Source: Terriglobales bacterium (GTDB lineage Bacteria > Acidobacteriota > Terriglobia > Terriglobales > Acidobacteriaceae). From it: a stretch of 64,000 bases of DNA. The stretch covers positions 43,848 through 107,847 of the forward strand of contig JACPNP010000018.1 in assembly GCA_016185365.1 (NCBI GenBank), written 5' to 3'. This document shows, piece after piece, positions 1 to 10,329 of the stretch. Both the position numbers and the translations under genes were made by a program. A model generated the notes under the pieces. That model worked only from the letters and a program-made list of their open reading frames with translations, ran no database searches and was not told the origin of the DNA. How positions within the stretch are numbered: the first letter of the stretch is position 1; every line of letters starts with the position of its first letter.

Positions 1-1211
1 TTTTCGACCTTCTTCACGGCCTGATGGAATGCTTCCGGCGAGATGCGGCTGTGTTCCGAGAGGAGTGATTCCACCCGCTTGCGCTCCACCTTCGTCGCCA
101 GGGCGTTCTTGAGTTGTTGGGCGTTGATGGGCGGAGAGTACTGATTGAGGATGGGGCCCACTTCATACGCCGCCACCACGCGGTCCATCACTTCTTCTTT
201 TTCCAGCGCGTCCAGCCAGCCGCTCAGCAGCGCCTTTTGCGCTTTGCCTTTGGGCGTGGATTCATCGGCCGCGCCTCCGGCCACCAATTCCTGAGCGTTT
301 TCCGGGACATTGAGCACGGTGTCCAGGGCCTTGTCATCGTCGCCGTGCATGCCCGGGAGATTGAGCGACTTGAGATAGGCGATGGCGATGTCCTGAATGT
401 GCTGGAAGCGGTCCGGGTCGCGTTCGTAGCTGCCGAGCATCACGTACTGCTCGGCGTTCAGGTAATCGTCATTGCCGTCCGCGGTGAAGAGCAGGCGATT
501 GAGGAACAAGTCATAGGCCGCGCCGGCCTGGTCGCCCAGCAGGGAGCGGCGGAGCTTGGAAAGGGTCTCTTTTTCGATCTCGCGCAGGACCTCGAAGACG
601 TCCTGCCCCGTCTTGCGCATCACGATCTTCTTGGTGACCTGCAGCCGGGCAAATCCTTCCCGCATCTCCACGGCTTTTCCGCCCATGTGGCCGCGCGCGC
701 CGTCGAAACTCTTGAGCCGGATACGGCAGCGCTCCGTCAACTGCGCGAACTGTTGGCCGATCTCGACACGCAGAAACTTGAGGACCGAGAGCCGCGCCAG
801 CAGATCCAGGTTGACGTTCTCATCATTCTTGGCGCGGTTCAAAGCGACGACATGCAGGTCCGTGAGCGCCTTCTTGAAGTCCGCCGGTTCCACCGGCTTC
901 GCGGGCGCCACCGGCTGGCCCTTGGCGGCCGGCGAACCGGCGTAACCGCCGGGGCGCGGCTGTGCCGCAGGATTCGGGCGGGAGAATGGGTCCTCTTTCA
1001 CGAAGTCTTCCACGCCGCCGTACTTGACCAGGAGTTTCAGCAGGTGCTGGCGGGCGACGTCGACAAACCGGGGGCTGAGAAAGACATCCACGCGGATGTT
1101 GTCCACGCCGGTGGCCAGGCCTTGCACGCTGATCTCAGGAGAATAAAACGACAATTGCATCTGGCGCGCGTGCTCAGAGAGGTTTCCGCGTTGGAGGAAC
1201 GAGAAGGGCAC
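1..1211 (-). CDS. Hypothetical protein, partial (C-terminus outside the window)
   Basis: Minus-strand reading frame open from the window edge to about 1258. Translation contains ...QMQLSFYSPEISVQGLATGVDNIRVDVFLSPRFVDVARQHLLKLLVKYGG...; no ATG before the upstream stop, GTG at 1211-1209 is the likely start. The + strand ORF 114..1238 is antisense to it. Confidence 0.5.
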   Translation of the reverse strand, partial: MPFSFLQRGNLSEHARQMQLSFYSPEISVQGLATGVDNIRVDVFLSPRFVDVARQHLLKLLVKYGGVEDFVKEDPFSRPNPAAQPRPGGYAGSPAAKGQPVAPAKPVEPADFKKALTDLHVVALNRAKNDENVNLDLLARLSVLKFLRVEIGQQFAQLTERCRIRLKSFDGARGHMGGKAVEMREGFARLQVTKKIVMRKTGQDVFEVLREIEKETLSKLRRSLLGDQAGAAYDLFLNRLLFTADGNDDYLNAEQYVMLGSYERDPDRFQHIQDIAIAYLKSLNLPGMHGDDDKALDTVLNVPENAQELVAGGAADESTPKGKAQKALLSGWLDALEKEEVMDRVVAAYEVGPILNQYSPPINAQQLKNALATKVERKRVESLLSEHSRISPEAFHQAVKKVE

Positions 1212-1337
1212 AGGGTTGCGACCGCACGCGACGGCTGAAGCTGTGCGCGCAGCGTATCACCTACTTGCGCCGCGCTCAAGATGCCCGGAGTGCGGTTTTG
1301 GGAACCAACGAGACCGGTACGCCGGGTTTCAGGGACG

Positions 1338-1365
1338 AAAAAAGCGCGGGCCGGCCGGCCCGCGC
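1338..1365 (-). terminator. Intrinsic terminator of the M28 peptidase gene
   Basis: Perfect 22-bp palindrome GCGCGGGCCGGCCGGCCCGCGC followed (minus strand) by TTTTTT, just past the stop at 1379. Confidence 0.7.
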
Positions 1366-1378
1366 CCGGGGTTCGAGG

Positions 1379-3061
1379 CTATTTCCGGCTGGCCTTGCGG
1401 GCGGCTTCGAACTCGTCACCCGGATGCCACTCGATCAGCCGGGGCGCGTCCGCGGCCTGCCAGGCCAGCGCGATCCCGAAGCGCGCCAACTTGGCGTTGC
1501 CGTCGAAGATCATGTCCGGCGAATATTCGTCACTGGGCTGGTGATAGCGGTGCTCGTTGTAATCCTTCGACTGGGCCTGGCCCCACTCGAGCGGGTGTCC
1601 CTGCCACTTCTCCCCGGGATTCACCGAGAATGACGGGATGCCCACGCGGGAAAAGCTGAAATGGTCGGAACGATAGTAGTGTCCGGCCTCGGGATGAGGG
1701 TCTCCTTTAATGGTCAGTCCGAAGGCCTTGGCCGTGGACTGTACGACCGGGAAAAATGTATTGCGCTCGGCTCCAACGAGTACCGTCTCCTCCGGGATGC
1801 CGATGGGCGCGATGCCATCGAAGTTCAGCCCCAGTGTGATCTTGCCCGCCGGGAATGGCGGGTTCCTTCCCAAGAACTCTGAACCGCGCAAGCCCTGCTC
1901 CTCGGCGGTGACGGTGGCGAAGATCAAGGTGCGTTTGGGGCGTTTCGGCTGCGACGCGATGGCGCGGGCCATTTCCAGCACCATGGCGGTGCCGGTCGCG
2001 TTGTCGGCGGCGCCGTTGAAGATGTTGTCACCGGTCATGTCCGCGCGGATGCCGAGGTGGTCATGATGCGCGCTGAAGATGACGGCTTCGTCTTTGAGCT
2101 TGGGATCGGAGCCAGGCAGGATGCCGATGACGTTGCTGGACTGCACGTCGCGCACTTTGCTGAGGATCGCGGCCTGAAGCTTCGCGCCCAGCGCGCGCGG
2201 ATGGAAGTCGCGGGATTGCGCGTCCTTGAAGGCCTGATCGACATCGATGCCGCTGTCCGCAAGCAGCTTGCGCGCGACCTCCAATTGGATCCAGCCGGCG
2301 GACTTCACGTGCGGATTCTTGTCACGGAGGAACGAGCGCTCGGCGGAGTTTGAATTGCGTACCACCTCCCATCCGTAGCTGGCCAGGTCGGTACGGTGGA
2401 TGAGGATGCAGGCCACGGCGCCCATGCGCGCCGCCTGCTCGTACTTGTAGGTCCAGCGGCCGTAATAGGTGAGCGCGCGGCCCTTGAAGAACTTCTCGTC
2501 ATTCGAGACCGGCTCATTGACAAACATCAGCACGGCCTTGCCGCGCACGTCCACGCCTTTGTAGTCGTCCCAGCCATATTCCGGCGCCTGGATGCCGTAG
2601 CCGACAAAGACGATGTCCGTATCGATGTCCGCGCGGTCGGTCAGGGTCTCGTTATTGGCGACGTAATCATCCTTGAATTTGAGCGTGAGCGGCTCGCCCT
2701 TTGCGGTGACCAGGGTGAATTTCGTTTCCGGCAGGGTTGTGAGCCCGACGAGCGGGACTTTTTGCAGGTAGGTGCCGTTATCGCCGCCGGGCTTGAGGCC
2801 ATAGATGGCGAACTGCGTGGCGATATACTCGGCGGCCAGGTCCCCGCCGCGCTGTCCCGTGCCGCGCCCTTCAAAGAGATCGCTGGAGATGAACTTGTCC
2901 TGTTGCCGGATGTTCTCCACATTCACGGCTTTCATCGCCGCATCGTATGGTTTGCCGGTGGTGGGTCTGGCTTGCGAGAAAAGAAGAGAAGTACAAAGAA
3001 AGAAGCAGAGCAGGAACAGCTTTCGCATCGGTCGAGGCTCCCTGGATTCGGTCACGAACAC
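1379..3061 (-). CDS. M28 family metallopeptidase with PA-type insert, secreted
   Basis: 560 aa ORF; signal-like N-terminus; SAHHDHLG, NGAADNATGTAMVLEMAR, TAEEQGLRGS motifs of M28 aminopeptidases. Confidence 0.9.
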   Translation of the reverse strand: MFVTESREPRPMRKLFLLCFFLCTSLLFSQARPTTGKPYDAAMKAVNVENIRQQDKFISSDLFEGRGTGQRGGDLAAEYIATQFAIYGLKPGGDNGTYLQKVPLVGLTTLPETKFTLVTAKGEPLTLKFKDDYVANNETLTDRADIDTDIVFVGYGIQAPEYGWDDYKGVDVRGKAVLMFVNEPVSNDEKFFKGRALTYYGRWTYKYEQAARMGAVACILIHRTDLASYGWEVVRNSNSAERSFLRDKNPHVKSAGWIQLEVARKLLADSGIDVDQAFKDAQSRDFHPRALGAKLQAAILSKVRDVQSSNVIGILPGSDPKLKDEAVIFSAHHDHLGIRADMTGDNIFNGAADNATGTAMVLEMARAIASQPKRPKRTLIFATVTAEEQGLRGSEFLGRNPPFPAGKITLGLNFDGIAPIGIPEETVLVGAERNTFFPVVQSTAKAFGLTIKGDPHPEAGHYYRSDHFSFSRVGIPSFSVNPGEKWQGHPLEWGQAQSKDYNEHRYHQPSDEYSPDMIFDGNAKLARFGIALAWQAADAPRLIEWHPGDEFEAARKASRK

Positions 3062-3103
3062 TCAATTGTAAGGGATGCGAGTCTCGCGCGCAGCCGTCTG
3101 TAC

Positions 3104-4681
3104 CTACTGTTTTCTAGCCTCCCGTTCTTTCTTGGTCGCTTCCTCCTTGGCTTTGTCCTCGCGCGCTTTGTCGATCTTCTGCTGTGCCAGTGTTGGATGA
3201 CGCAGCGGCACACCGGGGCGCGCGCCGGTGACTTTGCCTTCCAGGACCACCCAGACGCCGTTCACCATCACGTCAGGAATTCCCACTGGTGGCGCCAGCG
3301 GCTCGGCGATGGTCGAGCGATCGGCCACGGTCTTTGGATCGAAGAGCACCAGGTCCGCCTTGTAGCCCGCGGCGATACGTCCGCGGTCTTTCAGCTTGAG
3401 CTGCATCGCCGCCAATAGTGTGGCCTTGCGGATGGCCTGCGCCAACGGAAGCGCGTTCTCGTCCCGCACGTACTTGCCGAGGATCCGGGGAAACGCGCCC
3501 GCACCGCGCGGATGCTTCCCCTGCAGCGCGCCGTCCGTGCTGAACAAAGTGCGCGGATAGGCGATGAACCAGCGCACGTCGTCCTCAGACATGGATTCGC
3601 CCAGGACGTCGGCGTCCTCCCCGGCTTCCTGGCCCTGCTTCACGATGCGCATGAAGGCCTCGGACGCATCGGTGTTCCACAGGGCAGCGATCTCCGCGAG
3701 CGATCTGTCCTCGATGGTGGGATCGGGCTTGAATCGGGTGATGCGGATATGACTCGCGCCGCCATTCTCCTCGATGTTCTTCTCCACATTGGCTTTGTCG
3801 AAGTAATTGCGGTCGGGCACCACCACCCGCAGGTTCGAACTCCAGTAGGTGTATGGGTAGACGTCCCCTCGCAGATCCACGCCCGCGCGCGCGGCCGCGG
3901 TGAACATCTCGGGGATCCGGCGGCCCGTAAGATGCCAGACCGGTTTTGTTCCCAGCTTGATGTGCGTGATCTCGACGGGGATCTTGGCCTGGCGACCGAT
4001 CTCGACCGCCTCCTGGAACGCTTCCAGGACTTTGTTGCCCTCATCGCGGACGTGGGAGATATAGAAGCCGCTGTTGGCGGAAGCGATCTTGGCCAGATGC
4101 ACCAACTCGTCTGTAGTCGAGAATTTTCCGGCATCATATTCGAGACCACTGGAGAGGCCCTTGGCGCCGTTCTCCATCTCGTCATGCAGCAGCGCGGACA
4201 TCTTAGCGACCTCGTCCGGCGTGGCGGCACGCAACAGGTCTTTCCCCATCACCTGCGCGCGCAGAGTGGCATGACCTGACAAGCTGGCCACGTTCATCGC
4301 GGGCGGCTCCGTCTCGAGGCGAGAGAAAAAATCCTTGAGCGGATAGACGCTCTCGCCATCCTGCCCGACCAGCACGGTGGTGATGCCCTGGCGGATGACG
4401 GCATCATGCGGAAGCTCGAAGATGCCGGTGTCGGCATGGCTGTGCATGTCGATGAAGCCTGGGGACAGTGCCAGGCCATTGCCGTCCTGCACGATCTCAT
4501 CCTTTTTCGGACTGAGCTTCGCCGCCACGCCGGTGATGGTATTGCCCTCCACGCGCACTTCGCCGGAATAAGCCGGCGCGCCCGTTCCGTCATAGATCAT
4601 GACATTGGTGATGCGCAGAGATTGGGCGTAGAGATCTGGCGCAAGGAGCAGAACGCAGGCGGCGAAGATAAGTCGTCTCAT
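3104..4681 (-). CDS. Amidohydrolase family protein (D-aminoacylase-like), secreted
   Basis: GFIDMHSHADTGIF metal-binding motif, ITHIKLG, GYKADLVLFDP C-terminus. Start chosen at MRRLIFAACVLLLAPDLYAQ (signal peptide) rather than the longer ORF start at 4864. Confidence 0.85.
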   Translation of the reverse strand: MRRLIFAACVLLLAPDLYAQSLRITNVMIYDGTGAPAYSGEVRVEGNTITGVAAKLSPKKDEIVQDGNGLALSPGFIDMHSHADTGIFELPHDAVIRQGITTVLVGQDGESVYPLKDFFSRLETEPPAMNVASLSGHATLRAQVMGKDLLRAATPDEVAKMSALLHDEMENGAKGLSSGLEYDAGKFSTTDELVHLAKIASANSGFYISHVRDEGNKVLEAFQEAVEIGRQAKIPVEITHIKLGTKPVWHLTGRRIPEMFTAAARAGVDLRGDVYPYTYWSSNLRVVVPDRNYFDKANVEKNIEENGGASHIRITRFKPDPTIEDRSLAEIAALWNTDASEAFMRIVKQGQEAGEDADVLGESMSEDDVRWFIAYPRTLFSTDGALQGKHPRGAGAFPRILGKYVRDENALPLAQAIRKATLLAAMQLKLKDRGRIAAGYKADLVLFDPKTVADRSTIAEPLAPPVGIPDVMVNGVWVVLEGKVTGARPGVPLRHPTLAQQKIDKAREDKAKEEATKKEREARKQ

Positions 4682-4736
4682 CCGGATCGTCCTCCGAAAG
4701 AAGGCGGCGAAATGCTGAGGCAACATTGGAACACAA

Positions 4737-4765
4737 AACAAAAGAGGGGCAAAATGCCCCCCTGA
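4737..4765 (-). terminator. Putative intrinsic terminator after the redoxin gene
   Basis: Minus strand GGGGGGCATTTTGCCCCTCTTTTGTTTT: hairpin plus T-rich tail between 4803 and the next gene. Confidence 0.5.
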
Positions 4766-4802
4766 TCCTTGATCCGCACCCGGCGGATCAGTTGAGCGCT
4801 CC

Positions 4803-5303
4803 TCAACCGGCTTTGAAGTCCAAAACTTGCTCGCCCGGGTGGAAGAGCACAGCGGGCGTGACACCCGCGGTCTTGGCCACGCGCTGGTTCAACTGCTCAA
4901 ACTCCTCTTTCAGCCAGCCGATGAAGTCTTGCTGGATCTTGCCGTCCGGGGCGACAAGAAAGACGGACGGAACGCTGACTAGGCCGTAGGCATTCGAGGC
5001 GGCATACGACTTCTTGTCATCCAGCGCGATGGGGAAGGTGACCCCGAAGGTTTTCGCGAACTCCACAGTTTCCTTTGCATCGTTCTGGGAGATGCCGATG
5101 ACCTTGAGCTTGCTTGCCGGATACGCCTTGTACATGCGTTCCAGGAAGGGGAACGTGTACTGGCAGGTGGGGCAGTCGACCTTGAAGAAAGCCGCAATGA
5201 CGGGTACGGAGGACTTCAGCGTTTCCGTCGATGAAAATATCCCGCCGCCGGCCACGGCCAGGTTGATCGCCGGCGCGGATTGCCCGGCGCTGAGGGTCGC
5301 CAT
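4803..5303 (-). CDS. Redoxin / TlpA-like thioredoxin-fold protein
   Basis: FKVDCPTCQYTFPFLERMYKAYP and SVPSVFLVAPDGKI; start chosen at MATLSAGQSAPAINL. Confidence 0.85.
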   Translation of the reverse strand: MATLSAGQSAPAINLAVAGGGIFSSTETLKSSVPVIAAFFKVDCPTCQYTFPFLERMYKAYPASKLKVIGISQNDAKETVEFAKTFGVTFPIALDDKKSYAASNAYGLVSVPSVFLVAPDGKIQQDFIGWLKEEFEQLNQRVAKTAGVTPAVLFHPGEQVLDFKAG

Positions 5304-5367
5304 CTTGTACCTCCGAAAGAATGAGAACAGTCTCATGGAGCTAGATGATTCTACTCCGCCATCCGAT

Positions 5368-6336
5368 TCACAGAAGCCCAACGCGGCGCAGGATCTTGCG
5401 TGTAAGGCCGGTGAGTGGCAGATCCACAGCGTCCGCGGCCCGCACCCACTTGCCGCGGCTTGATCTTGCCGGGCGCGCGCGAAAAACCGACACGGCAATG
5501 TCCGTGTTCGTGATCGAGTGCTTCAGACGCAGGCAGGGCTCGCCCCTCGCCACCGTCTCGGGCAGCTCCCACATCCCGGCCATCAACGAATGGTCGTACG
5601 GCCGCTGCACAAGCCAGACCCGGTCCTTGCGCTGGGCGAGCGCATACGCGGCGACGATTCTTCGCCGGCTCTCTTTTCGCTGGGCACGATGCTCTCCGCG
5701 TGTCGCGCACCAACGGAACAGCGGACATTCCTTACACGCGGGTGATTTCGGAGTGCACACCAGTGCTCCCAGTTCCATCATGGACTGGTTGAAATCGCCC
5801 GGCCGCCTGGGGGCAAGCAGGTCATTGGCCGCCTTCCATAATCCTTCGGGACGAAAACGCTTGCCCGTCAGCCGATGCAGGACACGCTCCACATTGCCAT
5901 CCACAACAGCCGTCCGGGCATGGAGACAGATACTGGCAATGGCCGCCGCGGTGTAGCGCCCGATGCCGGGCAATGCTCGCCATTGTCCTTCGTTTTGCGG
6001 GAGCCGTCCGCCGTGGTCATTTACGATCGTACTTGCGGCTGCGTGCAACATGCGCGCGCGGCGGTAGTAACCCAGACCGCTCCACACGGCCAGCACATCG
6101 GCTTCGGAGGCGCGCGCCAGCGCGCGGACGCTGGAAAACTTCTTCAAGAAGCGACGGTAATGATCCAGCGCGGCCGCCACTCGCGTCTGTTGCAGCATGA
6201 TCTCGCTGATCCACACGTGGTAGGCGTTGGCGGGCGTCCTACGCCAGGGCAACGGACGTTGGTGTGCGTCATACCAGCGCAGCAGCGCGCGCCGGATGGC
6301 GGGTGCTTGCTCCCGGACTGGCGATCGTGCGCTCAT
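5368..6336 (-). CDS. mutY: A/G-specific adenine glycosylase
   Basis: LPWRRTPANAYHVWISEIMLQQTRV, LPGIGRYTAAAIASI, CTPKSPACKECPLFRWC (Fe-S loop); start chosen at MSARSPVREQ. Confidence 0.93.
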   Translation of the reverse strand: MSARSPVREQAPAIRRALLRWYDAHQRPLPWRRTPANAYHVWISEIMLQQTRVAAALDHYRRFLKKFSSVRALARASEADVLAVWSGLGYYRRARMLHAAASTIVNDHGGRLPQNEGQWRALPGIGRYTAAAIASICLHARTAVVDGNVERVLHRLTGKRFRPEGLWKAANDLLAPRRPGDFNQSMMELGALVCTPKSPACKECPLFRWCATRGEHRAQRKESRRRIVAAYALAQRKDRVWLVQRPYDHSLMAGMWELPETVARGEPCLRLKHSITNTDIAVSVFRARPARSSRGKWVRAADAVDLPLTGLTRKILRRVGLL

Positions 6337-6427
6337 AGTCCCGATGAAGATTACATCATGGTCGGCGGCGGCCCGGTTTCCGTGCTGACGCGGCCCATGG
6401 CTCCGCTTACAATGGTGCAACCACGCC

Positions 6428-8260
6428 ATGCCAACCAGCCCGCTTATCCGGATCCTGCGCTACGTGGTCCCGTACGGACTGCAGGTCGCGGCGTCCGTCA
6501 TCCTGCTGGCCATGGTGGGACTGCTGGACGCGTTCCGCGTCCTGCTCATCGGGCCGATCTTCGATCGCGTGCTCAATCCCACCACGCATGCGCCCGGCAT
6601 CACGCTGTTCACGCTGCCAAGCACCGGCCTCGCGTTCAATCTGCATGATTTTGTGCCCGCCCATTTTCAGAATGATTGGACCGTGGTCGCATTCGCGCTG
6701 GTCGTCTCCACGCTGCTCAAGGGCGTGTGCGATTACACGGGAACGTACCTGGTGAATTACGCCGGCTTCGGCATGATCACCGATCTGCGCAATGACCTCT
6801 ACAACGCCATCCTGCGCCGTTCGGTGGCGTTCTTCCACCGGCACACCACGGGCACGCTGCTCTCCACCATCATCAATGACGTGGAGAAAGTGCAGTTCGC
6901 CATGTCCAACGTCCTGGGTGAATTTTTGCAGCAATTATTCACTCTGCTGTTCACGGCGGTTGTCGTTGTGTTGCTTGGCGGCAAGCTGGCGTGGGTGCTG
7001 GTGGCATTTATCCCATTCGTGGTGTTTTCCTCGCGCAAGATCGGCGGACGCGTGCGCACCACCACGCGCAAGGGCCAGGACAAGCTCGCCGACATCCAGA
7101 ACATCCTGCAGGAGACCATCAGCGGCAACCGCATCGTGAAGGCGTTCGGCATGGAGGCCTGGGAGATCGCGCGCTTCCGCGAAGCGGCGCGCAAGTTGTT
7201 CCGCGCCAACCTGCGCTGGGTGCGCGCCCATGCCATCAGCTCGCCGCTGATGGACGCCATCGGCGCCATCGCCATCGCTTTCCTGCTCCTGCTGGGACGC
7301 GACCAGATCAAGGCCGGGGCCTTCACCGCGGGCACATTCCTCACCTTCATCATCGCGGTGTTCAAGCTTTACGACCCGGTGCGCAAATTCGCGCAATTCA
7401 ACAACAGTTTCCAGCAGGCCATCGGCGCCAGCAGTGAGATCTTCCGCTTCATGGAATCGGAAGACGACGTGAAGCAGAAACCGAGCGCGGCGGCGCTCAA
7501 GGACTTCTCCAAGAACGTGCACTTTGAGAATGTCGGCTTCTCGTATTTGAACGGGAACGGGGAGGACAAGACCATCCTGCGCGACATCAACCTTGACGCG
7601 CGCGCCGGAGAGGTCATCGCGTTCGTGGGGTCCAGTGGCGCCGGCAAGACCACGCTGGTGAACCTCATCCCGCGATTCTTTGACGTGGACAGCGGGCGGC
7701 TGCTCATCGACGGCCACGACGTCCGCGACCTGACCATCGCTTCACTGCGCTCGCAGATCGGCATCGTCACGCAGGAAACGATCCTGTTCAATGACACCGT
7801 GCGCAACAACATCGCCTACGGCCAGCCAGACGTGACCGACGACAAAGTGGTCGCGGCGGCCCAGGCCGCATTGGCGCATGACTTCATCCTGCGCATGCCC
7901 CAGGGCTATGACACGGTGATCGGCGAACGGGGCGTGTTCCTCTCCGGCGGCGAGCGCCAGCGCATCGCCATCGCCCGCGCCATCCTGAAGGACGCGCCCA
8001 TCCTTATCCTCGACGAAGCCACCTCGTCACTCGATTCGGAATCGGAAGCGCTGGTGCAATCGGCGCTGGGCAATCTCATGTCCGGGCGCACGGTGTTCGT
8101 GATCGCGCACAGGCTTAATACCGTGCGCCGCGCCGACCGCATCGTGGTGCTGGAGAACGGCACCATCGCCGAGATCGGCACGCATGACGGCCTGCTCCAG
8201 GGTGAGGGCCTGTACAAACGCCTGTATGATCTTCAATTCGTGGATGCGGAGGCCCGCTGA
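6428..8260 (+). CDS. ABC transporter ATP-binding protein/permease (MsbA-like exporter)
   Basis: 610 aa; Walker A GSSGAGKTT, signature LSGGERQR, Walker B ILILDEATSSLD, N-terminal TM domain. Confidence 0.95.
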   Translation: MPTSPLIRILRYVVPYGLQVAASVILLAMVGLLDAFRVLLIGPIFDRVLNPTTHAPGITLFTLPSTGLAFNLHDFVPAHFQNDWTVVAFALVVSTLLKGVCDYTGTYLVNYAGFGMITDLRNDLYNAILRRSVAFFHRHTTGTLLSTIINDVEKVQFAMSNVLGEFLQQLFTLLFTAVVVVLLGGKLAWVLVAFIPFVVFSSRKIGGRVRTTTRKGQDKLADIQNILQETISGNRIVKAFGMEAWEIARFREAARKLFRANLRWVRAHAISSPLMDAIGAIAIAFLLLLGRDQIKAGAFTAGTFLTFIIAVFKLYDPVRKFAQFNNSFQQAIGASSEIFRFMESEDDVKQKPSAAALKDFSKNVHFENVGFSYLNGNGEDKTILRDINLDARAGEVIAFVGSSGAGKTTLVNLIPRFFDVDSGRLLIDGHDVRDLTIASLRSQIGIVTQETILFNDTVRNNIAYGQPDVTDDKVVAAAQAALAHDFILRMPQGYDTVIGERGVFLSGGERQRIAIARAILKDAPILILDEATSSLDSESEALVQSALGNLMSGRTVFVIAHRLNTVRRADRIVVLENGTIAEIGTHDGLLQGEGLYKRLYDLQFVDAEAR

Positions 8261-8262
8261 CC

Positions 8263-9147
8263 ATGTCCGTCCATTCCATGACCGGCTTCGCCCAGGTCCG
8301 CTGGCAGAGCGGGACGCAAGGGTTCGTGCTCGCGCTTAAGTCAGTGAACCACCGGTATCTCGATCTGCAATTCCGGCTGCCGTCTGACTGCGACGCGCTG
8401 GAGATGAAACTGCGCCGCTTGCTCAAAGAAAAGCTGATCCGCGGCCATGTGGACGTCACCTTTTCGCTCGATCGCGGCGCTTCCACGGAGTTCCAGTTGA
8501 ATCGCGAATTGGTAAAGGCTTATGTCGCCGCTTTCCGTGCGGCCGCAACCGAGACGGGTCTCACCTCCGAGCCGGACCTGAACGCGGTGCTCAAATTGCC
8601 GGGCGCGCTCAACAGCGGCGTCGGCGCGGTGGATGAAGCGTTCGAGTCCGTGGCCATGGCCCACGCGGAGGAGTGCATCGCCAAGCTCAATGAGATGCGC
8701 GCGGAAGAAGGACGCGGCATCGAACACGAACTGCGCCGCAGCATGGCACGCCTCGCGGCCTCGACCGACGAGGTGGAACAGATGCGCGTGGCCATCTCCC
8801 GCGCCTGCCTGGACAAAGTCCACGCGCGCATGAATGAGTTGATCAGCGGCAAGGCCGACCAGGACCGCATCCTCCAGGAAGCCGCCATGCTCGCCGAACG
8901 CAGCGACATCGAAGAGGAGATCGTCCGGCTCAAGGCCCATATCAAGCATTTCATCGGACTGCTCTCCGGGAGCGGGGAGATCGGCAAGAAGCTGGATTTC
9001 CTGTTGCAGGAGCTGAATCGCGAGGCCAACACCATGCTCTCGAAGACCAGCGGCATCGCCGGCGACGGCCTGCGCATCACCGAACTCGGCCTGGCCATGA
9101 AAGCGGAGATCGAGAAGGCCCGCGAACAGGTGCAGAACATCGAGTGA
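8263..9147 (+). CDS. yicC: YicC family protein (endoribonuclease family)
   Basis: MSVHSMTGFAQ... N-terminus, ...LDFLLQELNREANTMLSKTSG.. C-terminal signature. Confidence 0.93.
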   Translation: MSVHSMTGFAQVRWQSGTQGFVLALKSVNHRYLDLQFRLPSDCDALEMKLRRLLKEKLIRGHVDVTFSLDRGASTEFQLNRELVKAYVAAFRAAATETGLTSEPDLNAVLKLPGALNSGVGAVDEAFESVAMAHAEECIAKLNEMRAEEGRGIEHELRRSMARLAASTDEVEQMRVAISRACLDKVHARMNELISGKADQDRILQEAAMLAERSDIEEEIVRLKAHIKHFIGLLSGSGEIGKKLDFLLQELNREANTMLSKTSGIAGDGLRITELGLAMKAEIEKAREQVQNIE

Positions 9148-9337
9148 TGGTGCACGGGTAGGGTCATTGGGATTCCGCCCTTTCCTGGCGGTTGGAAACC
9201 GGGAAGTCGTCCTCAGACCATGCCATTGGTAACTAACTGCACCGGCCCGGAGGCACTATACTTGTTGGTGCAGACTCCCAGTCGCCGCCTTGGCGCTTGC
9301 AAACGGCTAAAGGCCGACGGCTAACGGCTGCTTTTCC

Positions 9338-10039
9338 ATGGCTGGCATCCTGTTCATCATCTCCGCGCCCTCCGGCTCCGGCAAATCCACGCTGGTGAAT
9401 GAACTCTTGCGCCTGGTCAAAGGCTTGGAGTTCTCGGTGAGCTACACCACGCGCGGACTGCGGGGCAGCGAGCGGGAAGGCCGGGAGTATCACTTCGTCA
9501 CGCGCGAGAGATTTGAGGCCATGATCGCCGCGGGTGAGTTTTTGGAACACGCGGAGGTGTACGGACATTACTACGGCACGGCAGCGCACACACTGGAGGA
9601 CGCGGCCACGCGTGGCTGCGATCTCTTGCTCGACATCGACGTGCAGGGCGCGGTGCAGGTCAAGGAGAAGCGGCCGGGATCCGTCAGCATCTTCATCCTG
9701 CCGCCCTCGCGCCAGGTCCTGGAGAAGCGGCTGCGCAACCGCAGCATGAGCGAAGGCGCGGTGGATGACAAAGTGATCGAGCTGCGCCTGCAGGAAGCCC
9801 GCAAGGAGATTGAGAATTCGCCCGTTTACGACTATAGTCTGGTGAACGACCGGCTCGACGATTCGGTGGACCATCTGTCGTCCATCGTGCTCGCCGAACG
9901 TGCCCTGCGTTCCGGGGGAGCGCTGTCCCCGGAAGAGCAGCGCGCAGTCGCCATCGCCAAGATCTGTTCCCAGCGCAGTGGGCCGAACCGGAAGTTACGA
10001 GCGATCCTGGACACGTTCGGCCAGGCAGTCGCGAATTAA
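9338..10039 (+). CDS. gmk: Guanylate kinase
   Basis: ISAPSGSGKSTLV, SVSYTTRGLRGSEREGREYHFV, DLLLDIDVQGA. Confidence 0.95.
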   Translation: MAGILFIISAPSGSGKSTLVNELLRLVKGLEFSVSYTTRGLRGSEREGREYHFVTRERFEAMIAAGEFLEHAEVYGHYYGTAAHTLEDAATRGCDLLLDIDVQGAVQVKEKRPGSVSIFILPPSRQVLEKRLRNRSMSEGAVDDKVIELRLQEARKEIENSPVYDYSLVNDRLDDSVDHLSSIVLAERALRSGGALSPEEQRAVAIAKICSQRSGPNRKLRAILDTFGQAVAN

Positions 10040-10069
10040 GGAAAGTTCCCCAAGTAGAGGACCCGCACT

Positions 10070-10297
10070 ATGAAGATTGACGGTTTCGACAGCAAGTATC
10101 GTTACATCCACGTGGCCGCGCGCCGCGCCCGGCAGTTGCAGTCGGGAGCGCCCGCGCTGGTCAAGACCGAGTCCCGCAAGGCCAGCAAAGTGGCCCAGGA
10201 TGAGATCGATGCGGGCCTGGTGAACTTCACGGCGGAAGAGAAGCCGGCAACGCCGCTCACGCCGGCAGAGACGCATTTCGACGGCGGCAGCCACTAG
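10070..10297 (+). CDS. rpoZ: DNA-directed RNA polymerase subunit omega
   Basis: 75 aa MKIDGFDSKYRYIHVAARRARQLQSG...; located between gmk and coaBC as is common. Confidence 0.9.
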   Translation: MKIDGFDSKYRYIHVAARRARQLQSGAPALVKTESRKASKVAQDEIDAGLVNFTAEEKPATPLTPAETHFDGGSH

Positions 10298-10329
10298 GCT
10301 TGCCACCGGAACCCCCTCCCGGGCATCCA

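Noticed and set aside
114-1238. 374-aa + strand ORF
   Set aside because: Composition typical of antisense frames in high-GC DNA (His/Arg/Asp/Gln rich); the minus-strand frame over the same DNA has normal protein composition.
2396-3418. 340-aa + strand ORF
   Set aside because: Antisense to the M28 peptidase and amidohydrolase genes; no protein-like motifs.
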